From Eunapius fragilis (Eukaryota; Porifera; Demospongiae; Spongillida; Spongillidae), in contig OY811982.1 of assembly GCA_963681505.1 (NCBI GenBank), positions 320,693-384,692 of the forward strand: 64,000 nucleotides of DNA. Reading direction: 5' to 3'. Below the pieces are notes generated by a model. It was given only the letters and a program-made list of their open reading frames with translations. It searched no databases and was not told where the DNA came from. Positions 11,655 to 22,800 of the stretch are shown piece after piece; position 1 is the first letter of the stretch; the number at the start of each line of letters is the position of its first letter. A program made the position numbers and the translations under genes.

Positions 11655-12080
11655 CTAAGTTGTTAGACATTAAGTTGTTTTGATATCATGTCAAAAGTAT
11701 ATTCATTTTCATGCATGATACATAACATGCAGAAATTTCAAAAGCGGCTGGGACGAAACCTTAGACCCTGACGGAGCACGCCTCTCACTTGTGAATGAAG
11801 AGTTTTCAAGTCGCGCGATCGCTATCCATGCACGTCGGCTTCACTGGTAGTTATCAATATACTAAGTTGTCAAAAGTATGTGTATTTTCATGCTAAATAA
11901 ATTCAGAAGTAAGAAAAGCAGCTGAGGCTTCGACCCAGACCCCATTGAGAGAGCGAGAGCTAAAAGCACTCACAGGAGAGACACGCCCCCTCATGTACCC
12001 ACCCCCACTTGTGGATATAGTTATTAGACCTTCCCCCCCCCCTCCCCCCTCCCGAAATCCTGGATCCGCCCCTGACAGCA
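11655..12080. repeat. Two diverged direct repeats of about 200 bp
   Basis: The block near 11655-11800 and the block near 11860-12000 share an order of motifs: CTAAGTTGT, TCAAAAGTAT, TTTTCATGC, a GCGGCTG/GCAGCTG segment, then CACGCC. The second ends in a C-rich stretch followed by GGATCCGCCCCTGACAG, a typical transposon-end motif. Likely an old interspersed repeat. Confidence 0.45.
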
Positions 12081-12176
12081 GCCTGAGATATAGAAAATAG
12101 ACACGTTAATACTTCGCCAGTCAGCTACAATACATTACTATACTATTAAGTATAGCTATTTCCGTGAATTCGTCAA

Positions 12177-12302
12177 TTAATTCTGGTATTCGTATTCACT
12201 TTCATTCTCCACCACTCCACCATGCTGTCCATTTGGAACCATGTACTCCTGTGTTTTCTCTGGGGCCACTCCCATCTTCGTGTCATCGCTAATTGCAGGA
12301 TG
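12177..12302 (-). CDS. Copy B last exon (C-terminal tail)
   Basis: 126 nt, 42 codons including a TAA stop at 12177-12179. It begins HPAISDDTKMG, contains TQEYMVPNG and ends SEYEYQN. The terminal YEYQN includes a Y-x-N motif of the kind bound by Grb2-type SH2 domains once phosphorylated (family knowledge; function here inferred). The exon is flanked by an AG acceptor at 12303-12304 and is nearly identical in structure to the last exon of copy D, including conserved sequence beyond the stop codon. Confidence 0.75.
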   Translation of the reverse strand, partial: HPAISDDTKMGVAPEKTQEYMVPNGQHGGVVENESEYEYQN

Positions 12303-13959
12303 CTGAATGTAACGGAACAATTATAACAACATTAGAACTGAATAGAAATAGTACAATTCAGCTTCTTAATCTGTGATCGTCCTGTTTTTTACTTGATAGA
12401 CTTGATAATTAGCGCTGGAAAATACTTTAATTTACTTGTCTTTAATTAACCATGTTCTATAGTTGGATTTATTCAAATAATAATGCTGAATTCTTTGATT
12501 TAACATTTAATCTCCAGGCAGCAGTCCTAGATCTAGGACCGCTAAGAACCACCATATTACAGCTTCGAAATTAATTGAAATAAACATTGTATTTTCTAAC
12601 TTAATATTTTATTATGGTCTCCAATATTATGTGGATAAATATTAGTTAAGAAGAAATCATTATAACAATTCGTTAATTTACTGAGCAAAAATTGGTGAAA
12701 AAGTGATGAAAGGTAATCGGTTTCTGTTTTTGCTTGTAACTTCACACCCATATGTGCTCTATTCCAGGGGAACAAATTTTAACATTAGTAAAACACTGCC
12801 CTATAACTGTACTCTGATTTATGCATACATCATGCTTCAAACATTATATACGAGTCAATACGACTAGTTTGCTTGTTGCAACTTTGCTTGCAGGCGACTC
12901 AGGACAAATTGTATTTTCCAACGTTAATCATAACGCCTAACTGCAAACTCTTAACAATGCGTATCAGGTAACTATTGCGCGCCTATTTCGTAACAACTGC
13001 CCGTATATTGATGACTGCCATGCAAGCTAATTTGAAAAGACATCCCACGAATAAAAGTTAATACAACCATAGATAGAAGAATACCTGGATTCGAAACGCG
13101 TCACGTGATCCATTGAGTTGTCAATTGTAGGCGGCGGGCCCTTTGAAGCGAACTGTGTTTCGATTAACCCTTTTGTGGCGTACGCTTTCCCCCCAACTTT
13201 CACTGCTATTCAACACAATAATCGTTTTCTTCGGCATTCTTCGTACTCCCATCTGTCTTACTTACTAAGCATACTCTACGTAGGTGCCGTATCTGTCATT
13301 TCAGCCTCTTCGGAACATATATCTCAACTTAGAAAAGCTTCCAACCATTCATTTCTATAAGCAAAACCAATATTGCATTATTCCCTCTGTGGAACGAACC
13401 TATATCTGTTGTAAGGGGCTTCAGCGTGTGGCACAACTGCTTGTAGCGGACCTATCGTGTTTCGGTACATAGTGCATGTGTGAGTTAGACACACGCAGCA
13501 AAGTCCTATTTTGCTTTTAAATGTACGTGCGTTCCCTTCAACTGATCATAATAACTGTGTGCTGAGATGTGTCTAAATGCTATCTAGCTTGCCTTTTCCG
13601 TGCAGAAGAGGTACCGAAACATACATCGGTCCGCGCACGGTTAAATGAATAAAACCCACAAAACTACAAGGCATTTGCACATTTAACGCGTAATTTTGGT
13701 CCACCTTTGACAGTACGCGTTCCACACATAAACTCATTCTTAACATGTATAGTGATTAAAGTTGTATCTAAGGATTTGATACTTTCGGCCTTGGTATCGC
13801 CATACAACACCAAATGTGTCACGTGCCGAAACGCGGATCATTTCTAATTATCTCCGCGTTTCATATCCAAATCTATCTATGATACAACAATTGAAAGACA
13901 ACATCCTTCGCACTCCCTGCTAAGAAGGAAAAAAAAGGAAGGAAGGATCGAAGGGGAAA

Positions 13960-14060
13960 GAATTGACCTCACCAGGATTCGAACCCCCAAAACGTGTCTA
14001 CGGACGAAAAAAAACAACAAAAAAATCGACCTCACCAGGATTCGAACCCACAAAACGTGC
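13960..14060 (-). repeat. Two tandem tRNA-like B-box segments
   Basis: On the minus strand GGGTTCGAATCCTGGTGAGG occurs twice about 63 bp apart (13969-13988 and 14032-14051 regions). It contains the canonical polymerase III B box GGTTCGAATCC. No full cloverleaf can be built because the T stem is weak and no anticodon arm is seen, so this is more likely a tRNA-derived SINE remnant than a tRNA gene. Confidence 0.45.
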
Positions 14061-14189
14061 TTCACGCGCACACGCAAGTACACATGCACGCACGCACATG
14101 GAGACTCCACCGTAATATTTATAGATGAGATAAACGAATTCGGTTTGAGGGACATCTATAAATGATCGCATTTACATGAAGAGCAAAAT

Positions 14190-17100
14190 TTGCCATTCAG
14201 AAGGAGAATTTTTATAATTGACCAATTGAAAGTGGCGCTTCTTGAAAAGCTAGGCGTCCTTCGTGCAATTGACGCAGAAATTGTTGAGTTGAGTTTAATT
14301 CTGACTGAGGACGAATTAGACGACCAGATACTCCAAGCGGACACATTCGCCGAGAAGATTCGCTTGGCGGTAATTGAAATTGATGCTGCTTTGTCAAAAT
14401 GCAGTATTTCTGCTGATTAGACGGATTATCATTCAATCCGTTCAATCATTTCATCCAGAACTAAGATCATTCAATCCCGTGCGCAGCCTCCCCCGCCTCG
14501 AGATGATGTTCTTTCAGAATCTCCTCGTAACCCTTCAGGCCTAGTCTGTCCATGGAATCGTTGATAACGCAACCAGAGTCCAGCAGTTATTTTAGAACAA
14601 ATTTAAGGCTGCCGAAACTTTCCATCAAGGAAGTTCAATGGTAATCTAACCGCTTGGACTACATTTTGGGACTCTTTCGAGTCAACTATTCATTTGAAAC
14701 CTAAATTGACGAACAATGACAAGTTCAACTACCCGCTGAACTCGCTGTTCGAGCAATCTGCAGCTGAATCTATATCTGGTCTGACACTCACAAATGCAAA
14801 TTAAGAGGAAGCTGTAGCTGTGTTGATTTCGTCTGCACAAGATTGCCCTAGTGGGAGACATTCCTTATGGTGTCCATTGATGAAGAGGACAGAGATGTGT
14901 TACGATTTCTATCGCTGGATGATATTGAAATGGAATTGCCAAAACTTGTGGTGATGCGTTTCATTCGGGTTGTGTTTGGAGTATCATCAAGCCCATTTCT
15001 CCTCAACGCAACAATACACCATCATATGAAACAATATGGGTCCATGGATGCACCATTTGTCCAGAAGTTTACACGGTCTATATATGTTGATGATGTTACC
15101 TTTGGTGCAGATGATGAAGAGATTTGTGTATGAATTATTTGTGAAGGCAAAGAACAAGTTGTCTGATGGTGGGTTCAACTTGAGAAAATGTGTTTCCAGT
15201 TCATCAGTGGTGCAAGGTAGAATCAAACATCAGGAACAGCTTCAATCACGATTGACCACTTTGGACCAACACATTACTGAGGAAGATGAGTCACATGCAA
15301 AGTCACATGCAAACAATACCCTTGGTGGATGAGCAGTACCTTCAGGAAAAGCATAAAGTTCTAGGTGTGCATTGGAATATAATAGAAAACAGACTAGTTC
15401 TCAACATCAATCACATTGCAGAGTCAGCAAGAACATTAGAATCTATCCAGATTTTATGACCCATTGGGTATCATCACGCCAGTCACAAGATGCTAGCACA
15501 AGAGTTATGTGAAGCCAAGTTAAGCTGGGATCAGTCTATCTCTGGAGAACTTCTTACAAAATGGAATGGATAAGCACCCTCAATCTCAGTTCCAAGATGT
15601 TATTTTCTTGAAATTGAGAAAACAAACATGGTTTGCAACCTTCAAGGCTTCTTTGATGCATCTTTAGGTGCATTTGCGGCAGTTGTATACCTAAAGATCG
15701 AGACACCAATGGGATGTAGTTTGCAATTGGTTGCTTCCAATACCAGAGTGGCACCCATTTGTGGCCAAACAATTTCTAAGATTTGAGTTCTTAGTAGCAT
15801 TGCTGCTGGCAAAGCTACTCTCCAGTGTTATGAATGCACTTAAAATGGAATTGTCATTTGGGTTACCTGTATGCTTCACTGATTCCAAGGTTACAATACA
15901 CTAGCTGGATCACAGGTAATACATAGTGGAAGCAATTTGTTCTAAACAGAGTAAATTGCATTCGTGAGCTTGTTCCTGCTGAGTGTTGGAATTTCTGTCC
16001 TGGATCTAGCAATCCAGCAGATATACCTTCACGTGGAATGAATCTATCAGAACGTTCTGAGACTTTTCTATGGCTAAATGGTCCTCAATGGTTGTGCAGC
16101 AGTTTTGAACATACTTTTGATGCTGAATACATTCCTGATGGTTGGATGTCCGAGGTGAAGACGAAATCTTTTGATGCAGCACACAATCTTTTAGTGGATG
16201 GATCTGCTTCAAGAGAAGCTGTAGTGAGGTGTGAAGATTTCAGCTCATATCAAAGGCTGCAGTGAGTTACTGCCTATGTGATGAAGTTTTTGAGAGTTCT
16301 GAAGAACAGAAATGACTGTCGACACAAGAGTCAGAGTTTTGATTTTGACTTGGCAAGGGATGAAATCTACTGGATAAAAATCTTGCAAGAGTCCCTACTT
16401 AAAGAACACAAGTTCAGCCAGTGGAAGCAACAGTTTGGTGACAATGAAGGCTTGTGGAGGTGCAAGGGACGGTTGAGTGAAGCAGATATTACGGAATTTG
16501 CCAAGTATCCGATTCTCCTGGATGCAAGCCACCATATAACAGCTCTAATTGTGAAGAGTTGCCATGAGAAAGTACTGCATGATGAAGATACATTGATGGA
16601 ATTGAGATTATGGTTTGGGGGAAGGCAAAGGGTGAAAAAGTTGCTGCTTTATTGTGTATTTTGATAGTTGACCGTTTCAGCCTCCACCACGTCCTTCATT
16701 GCCTGGATTCAGAGTCCAAGAATCTCAACCACTTGCAATACACAGGAGTGGACTTTGCAGGACCTCTTTACATAGTGAATGACCCAGACACCAAAGTTGT
16801 GGATATGTCTCTACACATGCTGTGTGACTAGAGCGGTGCATCTGGATATTGTCCCAAACCTAACAACTGACGCATTAATTTTTGTGAAGCTTCAGAAGAT
16901 TCTCAGCAAGACGAGGTTTCCCCTGCTGAATGATTTCAGGTAATGGGAAAACTTTTAAATCTGCACGTAAAGTCATCTCAACAAGACTCAAAGTCCCTGT
17001 TCTGCAAAACTTCTTTGCAGAAATTCATCTAAAGTGGGTTTTCAACTTGAAAAGAGCTCCCTGGTGGGGAGGAATTTTTGAGAGGATGGTACGTTCAATG

Positions 17101-17864
17101 AAGAGATGTCTCAAGAGAACTATTGGACGATCTAAACTCTCATACGATGAGCTTTTGACTGTCATCACTTAAGTGGAGATCACATTGAACTTACGTCCTA
17201 TCTCCTATATGTCATGTGATGACATGGAAGAACCACTTACATCTACTAGTTGGTCATCGGTTGTTGGCTTGCCTGACCCATTGTGTGCTAAAGACCTTGA
17301 TCCAACATATGGAGAACAACAGTTTACATTGTTTAGTCTGACACGAAGAATGAGATATCTTGGTGCAACACTGAGTCATTTTCGGCATAGAGGGAGGAGG
17401 GAATATTTGACTGAATTAAGGGAATCCCATTAATATGCTAACAAAACTAATGGTCAAGAAGTGATTGCAATTGGTGATATTGTTGTAGTGTATGACCATG
17501 AAATTCCCAGAAACCTGTGGAGATTGCATGGGAAAGGTAGAGCAGTTGATACGAGGTTCAGATGGAGCAGTCAGAGGTGCATTAGTCAAATGAACAGTGG
17601 CAAAAAGAATACATCATTTCTTAAAAACGCCCAATACAACACCTCTATCCATTGGAAGTGTGTTCAGATTCAGGTGAAAACAGTGATTTAGGTGAAAGAA
17701 GAGAAACACAAATTGTGGAGGTCATGTACAACAGACGAAGTGCAACGTCCAAAACGAGCCGCATTTAAAAGAGCACCAACAAGCAATGTCAAGCTGTATC
17801 AAGGAGTTAGATTCATGATTTAATGACTCTCACAGTGGACTTATTATAGTCAACGGGGGGAGAA
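14190..17864 (+). pseudogene. BEL/Pao retrotransposon gag-pol remnant, internally deleted
   Basis: Order on the plus strand. A gag N-terminus begins at 14190 (LRAIDAEIVELSLILTEDEL). Then comes a DUF1759-like block (FWDSFESTIHLKPKL, about 14640-14800). An abrupt jump leads to a reverse transcriptase fragment with IYVDDVTFGAD (about 15080-15110), then RNase H/connection fragments, integrase (YTGVDFAGPLYI near 16740; APWWGGIFERMVRSMKR near 17060) and the BEL-specific DUF5641 tail (about 17290-17680). Protease and the N-terminal half of the RT are missing. Many stops and frameshifts show it is dead. Family assignment rests on the FWDSFE and ERAPWWGG-type signatures. Confidence 0.85.
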
Positions 17865-18034
17865 TGTTAGAAAAATATACACACAAATGTATTGGAACGA
17901 TGACGTAACTACGTAACCGCACGTGATGTATACATGATTGTTGTTGTAGAGAAGTGCTTGACAACCGCCGCGCGCAACTGTATTGGAGTAGCTAGATTCA
18001 TAGTCAATATAAACGCGAACGATTCTCTTTTACA
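17865..18034 (+). mobile_element. Putative 3' LTR of the BEL/Pao element
   Basis: A polypurine tract (ACGGGGGGAGAA) ends at 17864 and the next bases are TGTTAG. A TATA-like motif (CAATATAAACG) lies near 18005, and a TG...CA unit could end near 18034. No matching 5' LTR is found upstream of gag, so the 5' end is probably truncated; without the second copy the exact right border is a guess. Confidence 0.55.
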
Positions 18035-18276
18035 AATCAATCGATGTACGGATACCAAGGAATGGTGAATTTATCATATCATAGTGGACATTTACACAAC
18101 CTTCTGAAGCTCTGAAACTGTTGAGCTTGTACGTAATATCTTGAAAAAGATGGCACGTCATGCATGATGCCATGATTGATGCAGTTAGACTAAACTTGAA
18201 CAGTTCCTTCTTCAAGTGATAGACCACTTTTTGGTTGTGCAGTCAATACTAGCCCCTTTGTATAAAGACATTCAAT

Positions 18277-18363
18277 AGTCTCGTACCCAGACGTCTATGA
18301 CGTAAGCAGTATAATGACTAGTGCGATAATCGCTTACGTCATAGACGGTCTGGGTACGAGACT
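18277..18363. mobile_element. 87-bp foldback MITE with 11-bp target duplication
   Basis: Inverted arms of about 31 bp begin AGTCTCGTACCCAGAC and end with its exact reverse complement. The flanks AGACATTCAAT (18266-18276) and AGACATTCAAT (18364-18374) are identical. A 9-11-bp target duplication is typical of Mutator-like elements (inference). The end motif recurs at 7.6, 29.9, 30.1, 38.3, 54.6 and 55.9 kb. It lies inside the TTAA-flanked insert and is therefore younger than it. Confidence 0.85.
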
Positions 18364-18510
18364 AGACATTCAATGCTACTGACTCGCTATAAAATAATAT
18401 TATTTTGTGCATGCATGGCGGGAGTACAGAGCATCTGCTGCACCATGCCACATCCTGCTACAACTGCAGCAATACCATGCCCTTCCCCCTAAGTAGTCCG
18501 GGTGTAGTGG

Positions 18511-19009
18511 TCATTCTCCATTTCGTCCTAAACGTACCAAGATCATGCGAAAGTAATTCCATATGGCTTGAACCACGCCCCCCGTATATACAAACCAGTT
18601 CTTTGATCGCTTCTGTTGTCGGCTCCTTATTACTGCTGAGGGCGCTGTAGCTTTCCTTGTAACTTGTAGAGGCCTCTGAACAACCTTATTCAGCATTCTC
18701 ACAAAGATCACAACTCTTCTGCTTATTGTACCGCCTCATCTCTCCAACTAAGCCGTCTTTATGAACGCCCTCGACTTTTTCCTCTGTGGTCGTGTCGTTT
18801 GACGACTTAAAGTTAATCCGACACTCATGACGTGCTCCTATGACATGCACAACACTTCTAGAACAAATCAGATTCCTTTTAATCTTTCCTACAATAACCT
18901 CATTGACGGCGAAGTTCTTTCCCATTTTCGCGGTAATGCCCGCAAATTGATGGACGCGCAACGTTTGGATGCTTTTATCTCGTGACAAAGCTTTAAAAAA
19001 AAAAAACAT
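18511..19009 (-). other. Overlapping minus-strand ORFs inside the TTAA-flanked insert
   Basis: Two ORFs (19009-18686 and 18711-18511) in different frames. The upper one has a basic stretch and ends KSCDLCENAE, with a CxxC pair; the lower one is basic. They could be the C-terminal end of a decayed transposase for the TTAA-flanked element, but I recognise no specific domain. Confidence 0.25.
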
Positions 19010-19209
19010 TTCTAGGTAGCATGGACTTATCTACATGTAGATAAGGCAGAGCTGTTTCAGAAATTTCAAAATAGGCGTTTCTTGTTTTCAGCAGCTTAGT
19101 TAGTCGTCCTAGATCTAGGACGATCGTCCCAGATCTAGGACGGTTGGAGATTAAAGGTTAAGGTACGTGATCAGAGTACCAGTAAATACAGCTTGCTATG
19201 CATACTTAC

Positions 19210-19299
19210 CTGCTCTGTAGATATGCGATTGTATGCATCACAGGGGAACGTTTCAATTATATCCACTTCTGTATCAGTAACCATAGAAGCAAGTTGTAT
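19210..19299 (-). CDS. Copy B penultimate exon (tail)
   Basis: 90 nt between CTGCAG and GTAAGT, phase 0 at both ends. It encodes IQLASMVTDTEVDIIETFPC and ends STEQ. It aligns with copy A's 542-438 exon. In copy D the corresponding stretch (about 63586-63659) has lost its acceptor and 16 nt. Confidence 0.75.
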
Positions 19300-19599
19300 C
19301 TGCAGAGCAATATATGGTACAGATGAATTTTATTCAAAGTCATAAACGTTTGCAGCTTTCAGTAGTACGAAGGAGAGAGAGAGGAAGTGAGAGAGAGGGC
19401 AAAGATAGAGGGATGGAGAGAGAGAGAGAGGGATAGAGAAAGAGGAAAGGAGGGAGAGAGAGAATGTGTATGCATAGGTGTAGAATTCAATATGGAGTGT
19501 GAGAACAAGAGAGATAAGGTGGTGACTGTGGAACACAGCCCTCGCACCACATAGAGAGGGACATCAAACCATCATACCAATCAAACAACTTCTGCATTG

Positions 19600-20095
19600 G
19601 GATGCTATCATAATGGTAGTGGGGTAGCTACAGCACTGGCATAGTGGGGTACCTTTTGCTCTGGTAGTGGAATAGCTATTGCACTGGTGGTTGGGTACCT
19701 ATTCCTCTGGTAGTGGGATAGCTATGGCACTGGTAGTGGGGTACCTATTCCTCTGGTAGACACTTATCTTCGGCCATTGCACGTGCCAGATTTTAATTAC
19801 TGCTACAACGATAATGTTCTATCAATGATTAAAAACCATAAAACAAATCTGTAAACAACAATGCTGGATAGAAAACACCTTAAGGTTGTACGACACCCAT
19901 GATTAACCCCTGTACTATTTGTTTTTTCTTCTTTTGAACATACATAACACCATCCCTAACAACGCACATCACAGCCTTCCTTCTGATGGCTCTTTTCAGG
20001 ATATCGCTAGGATACCAGAGTAATATGTATCCCACTACCAGTGCCATAGCTATCCAACTACCAGAGCAATAGGTACCCCACTACCAGTGAGACGT
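19600..20095. repeat. Tandem and inverted 'GGTAGTGGGGTACC' repeats
   Basis: About five degenerate units of roughly 35 bp (CTGGTAGTGGGGTACCTATT and related) lie at 19614-19760. Their reverse complement (AGGTACCCCACTACCAGTG) appears at about 20026-20092. The arrangement can fold into a stem of about 60-70 bp with a 270-bp loop. Confidence 0.65.
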
Positions 20096-20744
20096 TGTGG
20101 TAGTTTCGATTTTCTGTCATCACTGGATTATCTTAACATCAAAGTGTTGATGAAGCTACTTATCCCAGACAATGGTAGCATAGATGGAAGATAGCAGAGA
20201 TCCAATCTCGTTTTCTATTTGATGCCTCCTCATGCACACATGCTTCAGTATGGGTTTAACAAGTGATTCAAGAGTGTCAACTTATAGACCAAACTGCTGT
20301 CTTTGAATAGAGCAATATGTTCTGGTCCCTCACACAATGTCACCATAACTGGACTACGAGTCATCATCTCGCTACCACCCCTGACAGTTTGATAAATCAG
20401 GATGTACACATATAATCATTTTTTTCCCATAGAGATGTATTGGAGGGAACCTATTTTCTAATCGCATCGTAAAGCCATACTAAGTTATGTGTAGATGAGG
20501 AGGCACTAATTAGAGAAAGAGGACACCTCACTTGTAGGTCTCATGTATACATTATGTTACCCCACAAGGTTGCTTTTTGAACACCTAGATGGGAAGATAG
20601 TTATATGTGGAGTGGAATAGTCAGAGATGTGAAAGAAATGGTGTCTCCTTACCAAATGGCCAAGTTTGTATTCATTTACCATAATCATGTGTGACCACAT
20701 TTTTTCTCCTTTCAAATTCGGACATGTGACATCTACCCATCAGT

Positions 20745-20852
20745 GCTGCCCCCACCACCACTACCAGTGCTGCCCCCACCACCACCACCACCAACAAGTG
20801 CTGCCCCCACCCACCCACCACCAGCGCGCCCCCACCACCGCCAGCAGTGCTT
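20745..20852. repeat. (CCACCA/GCTGCCCC) microsatellite
   Basis: Imperfect tandem array of CCACCACCA with AGTGCTGCCCC interruptions in a copy B intron. The apparent ORFs on both strands are by-products of the repeat. Confidence 0.8.
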
Positions 20853-21544
20853 CCCTCCTGGCATGTACTGTTCTTATGTGTTATGTAGAGTTTTTTAATT
20901 TGTGCTATTTCACAACTGTCCTTCACAATTTGAAAATTATTGCGTACTAATTTCAAAATTGTGTTTGTTAAAATGAATGTTATATCAATTGTGCTGCACA
21001 ATCATCGTACATGCATGCAGTCTGAACTATAACATATTAAATTGTGTATGATACAGGTTGCATTCTTCAATTAAGGGTGCTGAAGTATTGAACACTGAGT
21101 TAGGGTTATGTTCTATCAAAAATCTTTCAGACATACGTTTTTATTATTTTTCCAAATCCTAACTGATATCTCAGAGCAACCTTTTCCTGCGGTAACAACA
21201 AAACATCAGAAATCCAAGTAGATTTACAAACAAGCTTAGGAAACATAACTATATATACTTAATGGTGGAACCACTAAGTGCCTGTGACAATAATGGGCAT
21301 GTATAAGAGGCTGCATGCATTTCTGCACAGGCGTATTGGCTCACTGTATAGTTAGAAAAAACATTAATAGGCCTCTTTGGTGTGTCAATTTAATCAACTC
21401 TCCCTCACATAGTCATAGCACTATTACTAAGTCATGTTCGATTGTTAAAGTGATCTATCAATCCAGTCATTTTGAGCACAACAGAGTGGTGGAAACTGTG
21501 ACAATGAGCACCTAATGCTTAAAATACTAAAGGCTTCATTTTAC

Positions 21545-22795
21545 CAGTTCTTTTTGTGCAATCTCATCCAGTGTAGGTGGTACTTTGGGTGTGTCAGCTA
21601 CTGACATATCAAGATATCCCGACATTATCTGCAGAACCTTTGAGATGTTGGAGCATATCTTGGTGAATGTTGGCCTGTCCTCAGGGTCAGAATCCCAACA
21701 CTTCAACATCAGTGAGTACCTGAAATGACACAGTTTAAGGTGCATGAAACTCATATTTGACTGTGTTTGTGCGCATCGGTATGCATGTGTGTGTGCATGT
21801 GTGTGTAGGTGTCATGTGTGCAAATATGTTGTATTATACTTACATTGTATCAGAACAAGCTGCATTTTCAGGCTTCTCCAGTCTCCTCCCTCTATCTAGA
21901 AACTTTGGTAGTTCACTTGGGTTCACACCAGGGTAGGGGATTTTGCCACATGTGAATGTCTCCCAGCATGTCACACCAAATGACCACTGAAGGAATTTTA
22001 CCACATACATGGACAGTACCTACAATAGTTTGAACACTATTTCAAAGGCTCACTACATCAGACTTCTCATTGAAGACTCCATCATGAATGCTCTCTGGGG
22101 CCAGCCATTTGAATGGTAGTCTCACCCCTGAGGATCCCTTGTCCAGTCTGAAGTACCCTGTCCTGTACACATCTTCTGACAGACCAAAGTCTCCCACTTT
22201 AAGTACACCATCTCCATCAATCCTGTGCAAACCTCCATTACCACTATTAACATCACACATCATCACTCCCTCACATGCAGTTTCTTGCTGCTAGGTCTCT
22301 GTGTACAAACCTCTTCTCAGCAAGGTATTCCATCCCCTGTGCTATCTCATAACACATCTTCATTAAGAACTTCTGGGAAGTGAGGAGCTGTATAGATACC
22401 AATGACACAAACGTTATATGCACAAGGAGACAATCTCACTGTTTCTTCATCTGCTGCTTCAGAGATTATAAGGGAAGATCTGTTTTTCTTGAGGTATAAG
22501 AGAAGACTTCCATTAGCCATGAAGGGCATCACCATGGAGGGAGTGTGATTAGCATCAAAGGACACTCCTATCAGGGTCATCACATGGGGGTGGTGGAAGT
22601 CTTGCATCTTCAGGATTTCACTCATCATACTGGAGAGGTCATTTATTGTGAAGATACCTAAAGGGGCACTTCATCTGATGAAGGAAGCATTACCACCAAA
22701 GATTTCACCTTTCAAGGTCTTGACAGCCACCAGTTGAGGTTCAGCCAGTGTGTTCACCTGAAGGAGATGTGCTCTGTACACCACTCCAAATTCAC
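21545..22795 (-). CDS. Copy B tyrosine kinase domain, exons 2-7
   Basis: Exons 22795-22709, 22657-22440, 22372-22275, 22222-22054, 21986-21844 and 21719-21545. Visible features are GEFGVVYRA and VAVK (ATP lysine), MMSEILKM (C-helix Glu), HRDLAARNC joined across an intron to [22 protein letters not shown] (activation tyrosines), [21 protein letters not shown] and [12 protein letters not shown]. All catalytic residues are present and all exon phases agree. The first kinase exon (glycine loop start) lies at 23002-22892 and again at 23284-23174. The RNCMID and VYRTGYFR strings resemble Met/Ret-type kinases, but closer placement would need a tree. Confidence 0.88.
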
Positions 22796-22800
22796 CTTTT

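Larger units (their letters stand above)
12504..19157. mobile_element. TTAA-flanked 6.65-kb insertion in the last intron of copy B (piggyBac-like ends)
   Basis: The insert is bounded by TTAA at 12500-12503 and TTAA at 19158-19161. Its ends are inverted: CATTTAATCTCCA on the left and the reverse complement of CCTTTAATCTCCA on the right. Each is followed inward by a palindromic TCCTAGATCTAGGA motif. Copy D has the uninterrupted site with one TTAA (about 63541-63544) and matching flanks on both sides. TTAA duplication and a CCTTT-type end are piggyBac hallmarks (established knowledge), but no piggyBac transposase is recognised. The insert contains a BEL/Pao remnant and a MITE, so it is probably a non-autonomous element enlarged by nested insertions. 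Confidence 0.75.
19320..21544. other. Intron of copy B between kinase and tail, with extra insert
   Basis: The homologous part of copy D lacks most of 19370-20860, so about 1.5 kb here is probably inserted or expanded. It holds an AG-rich low-complexity stretch (19370-19470), a degenerate repeat of TAGTGGGGTACC-type units with an inverted copy (see separate entry) and a CCACCA tract. The part 20870-21105 matches copy D at 63731-64000. No coding sequence is recognised. Confidence 0.5.

Noticed and set aside
13960-14060. tRNA genes
   Set aside because: Only the T-arm-like 3' parts are present, stems do not pair well and no anticodon arm is found.
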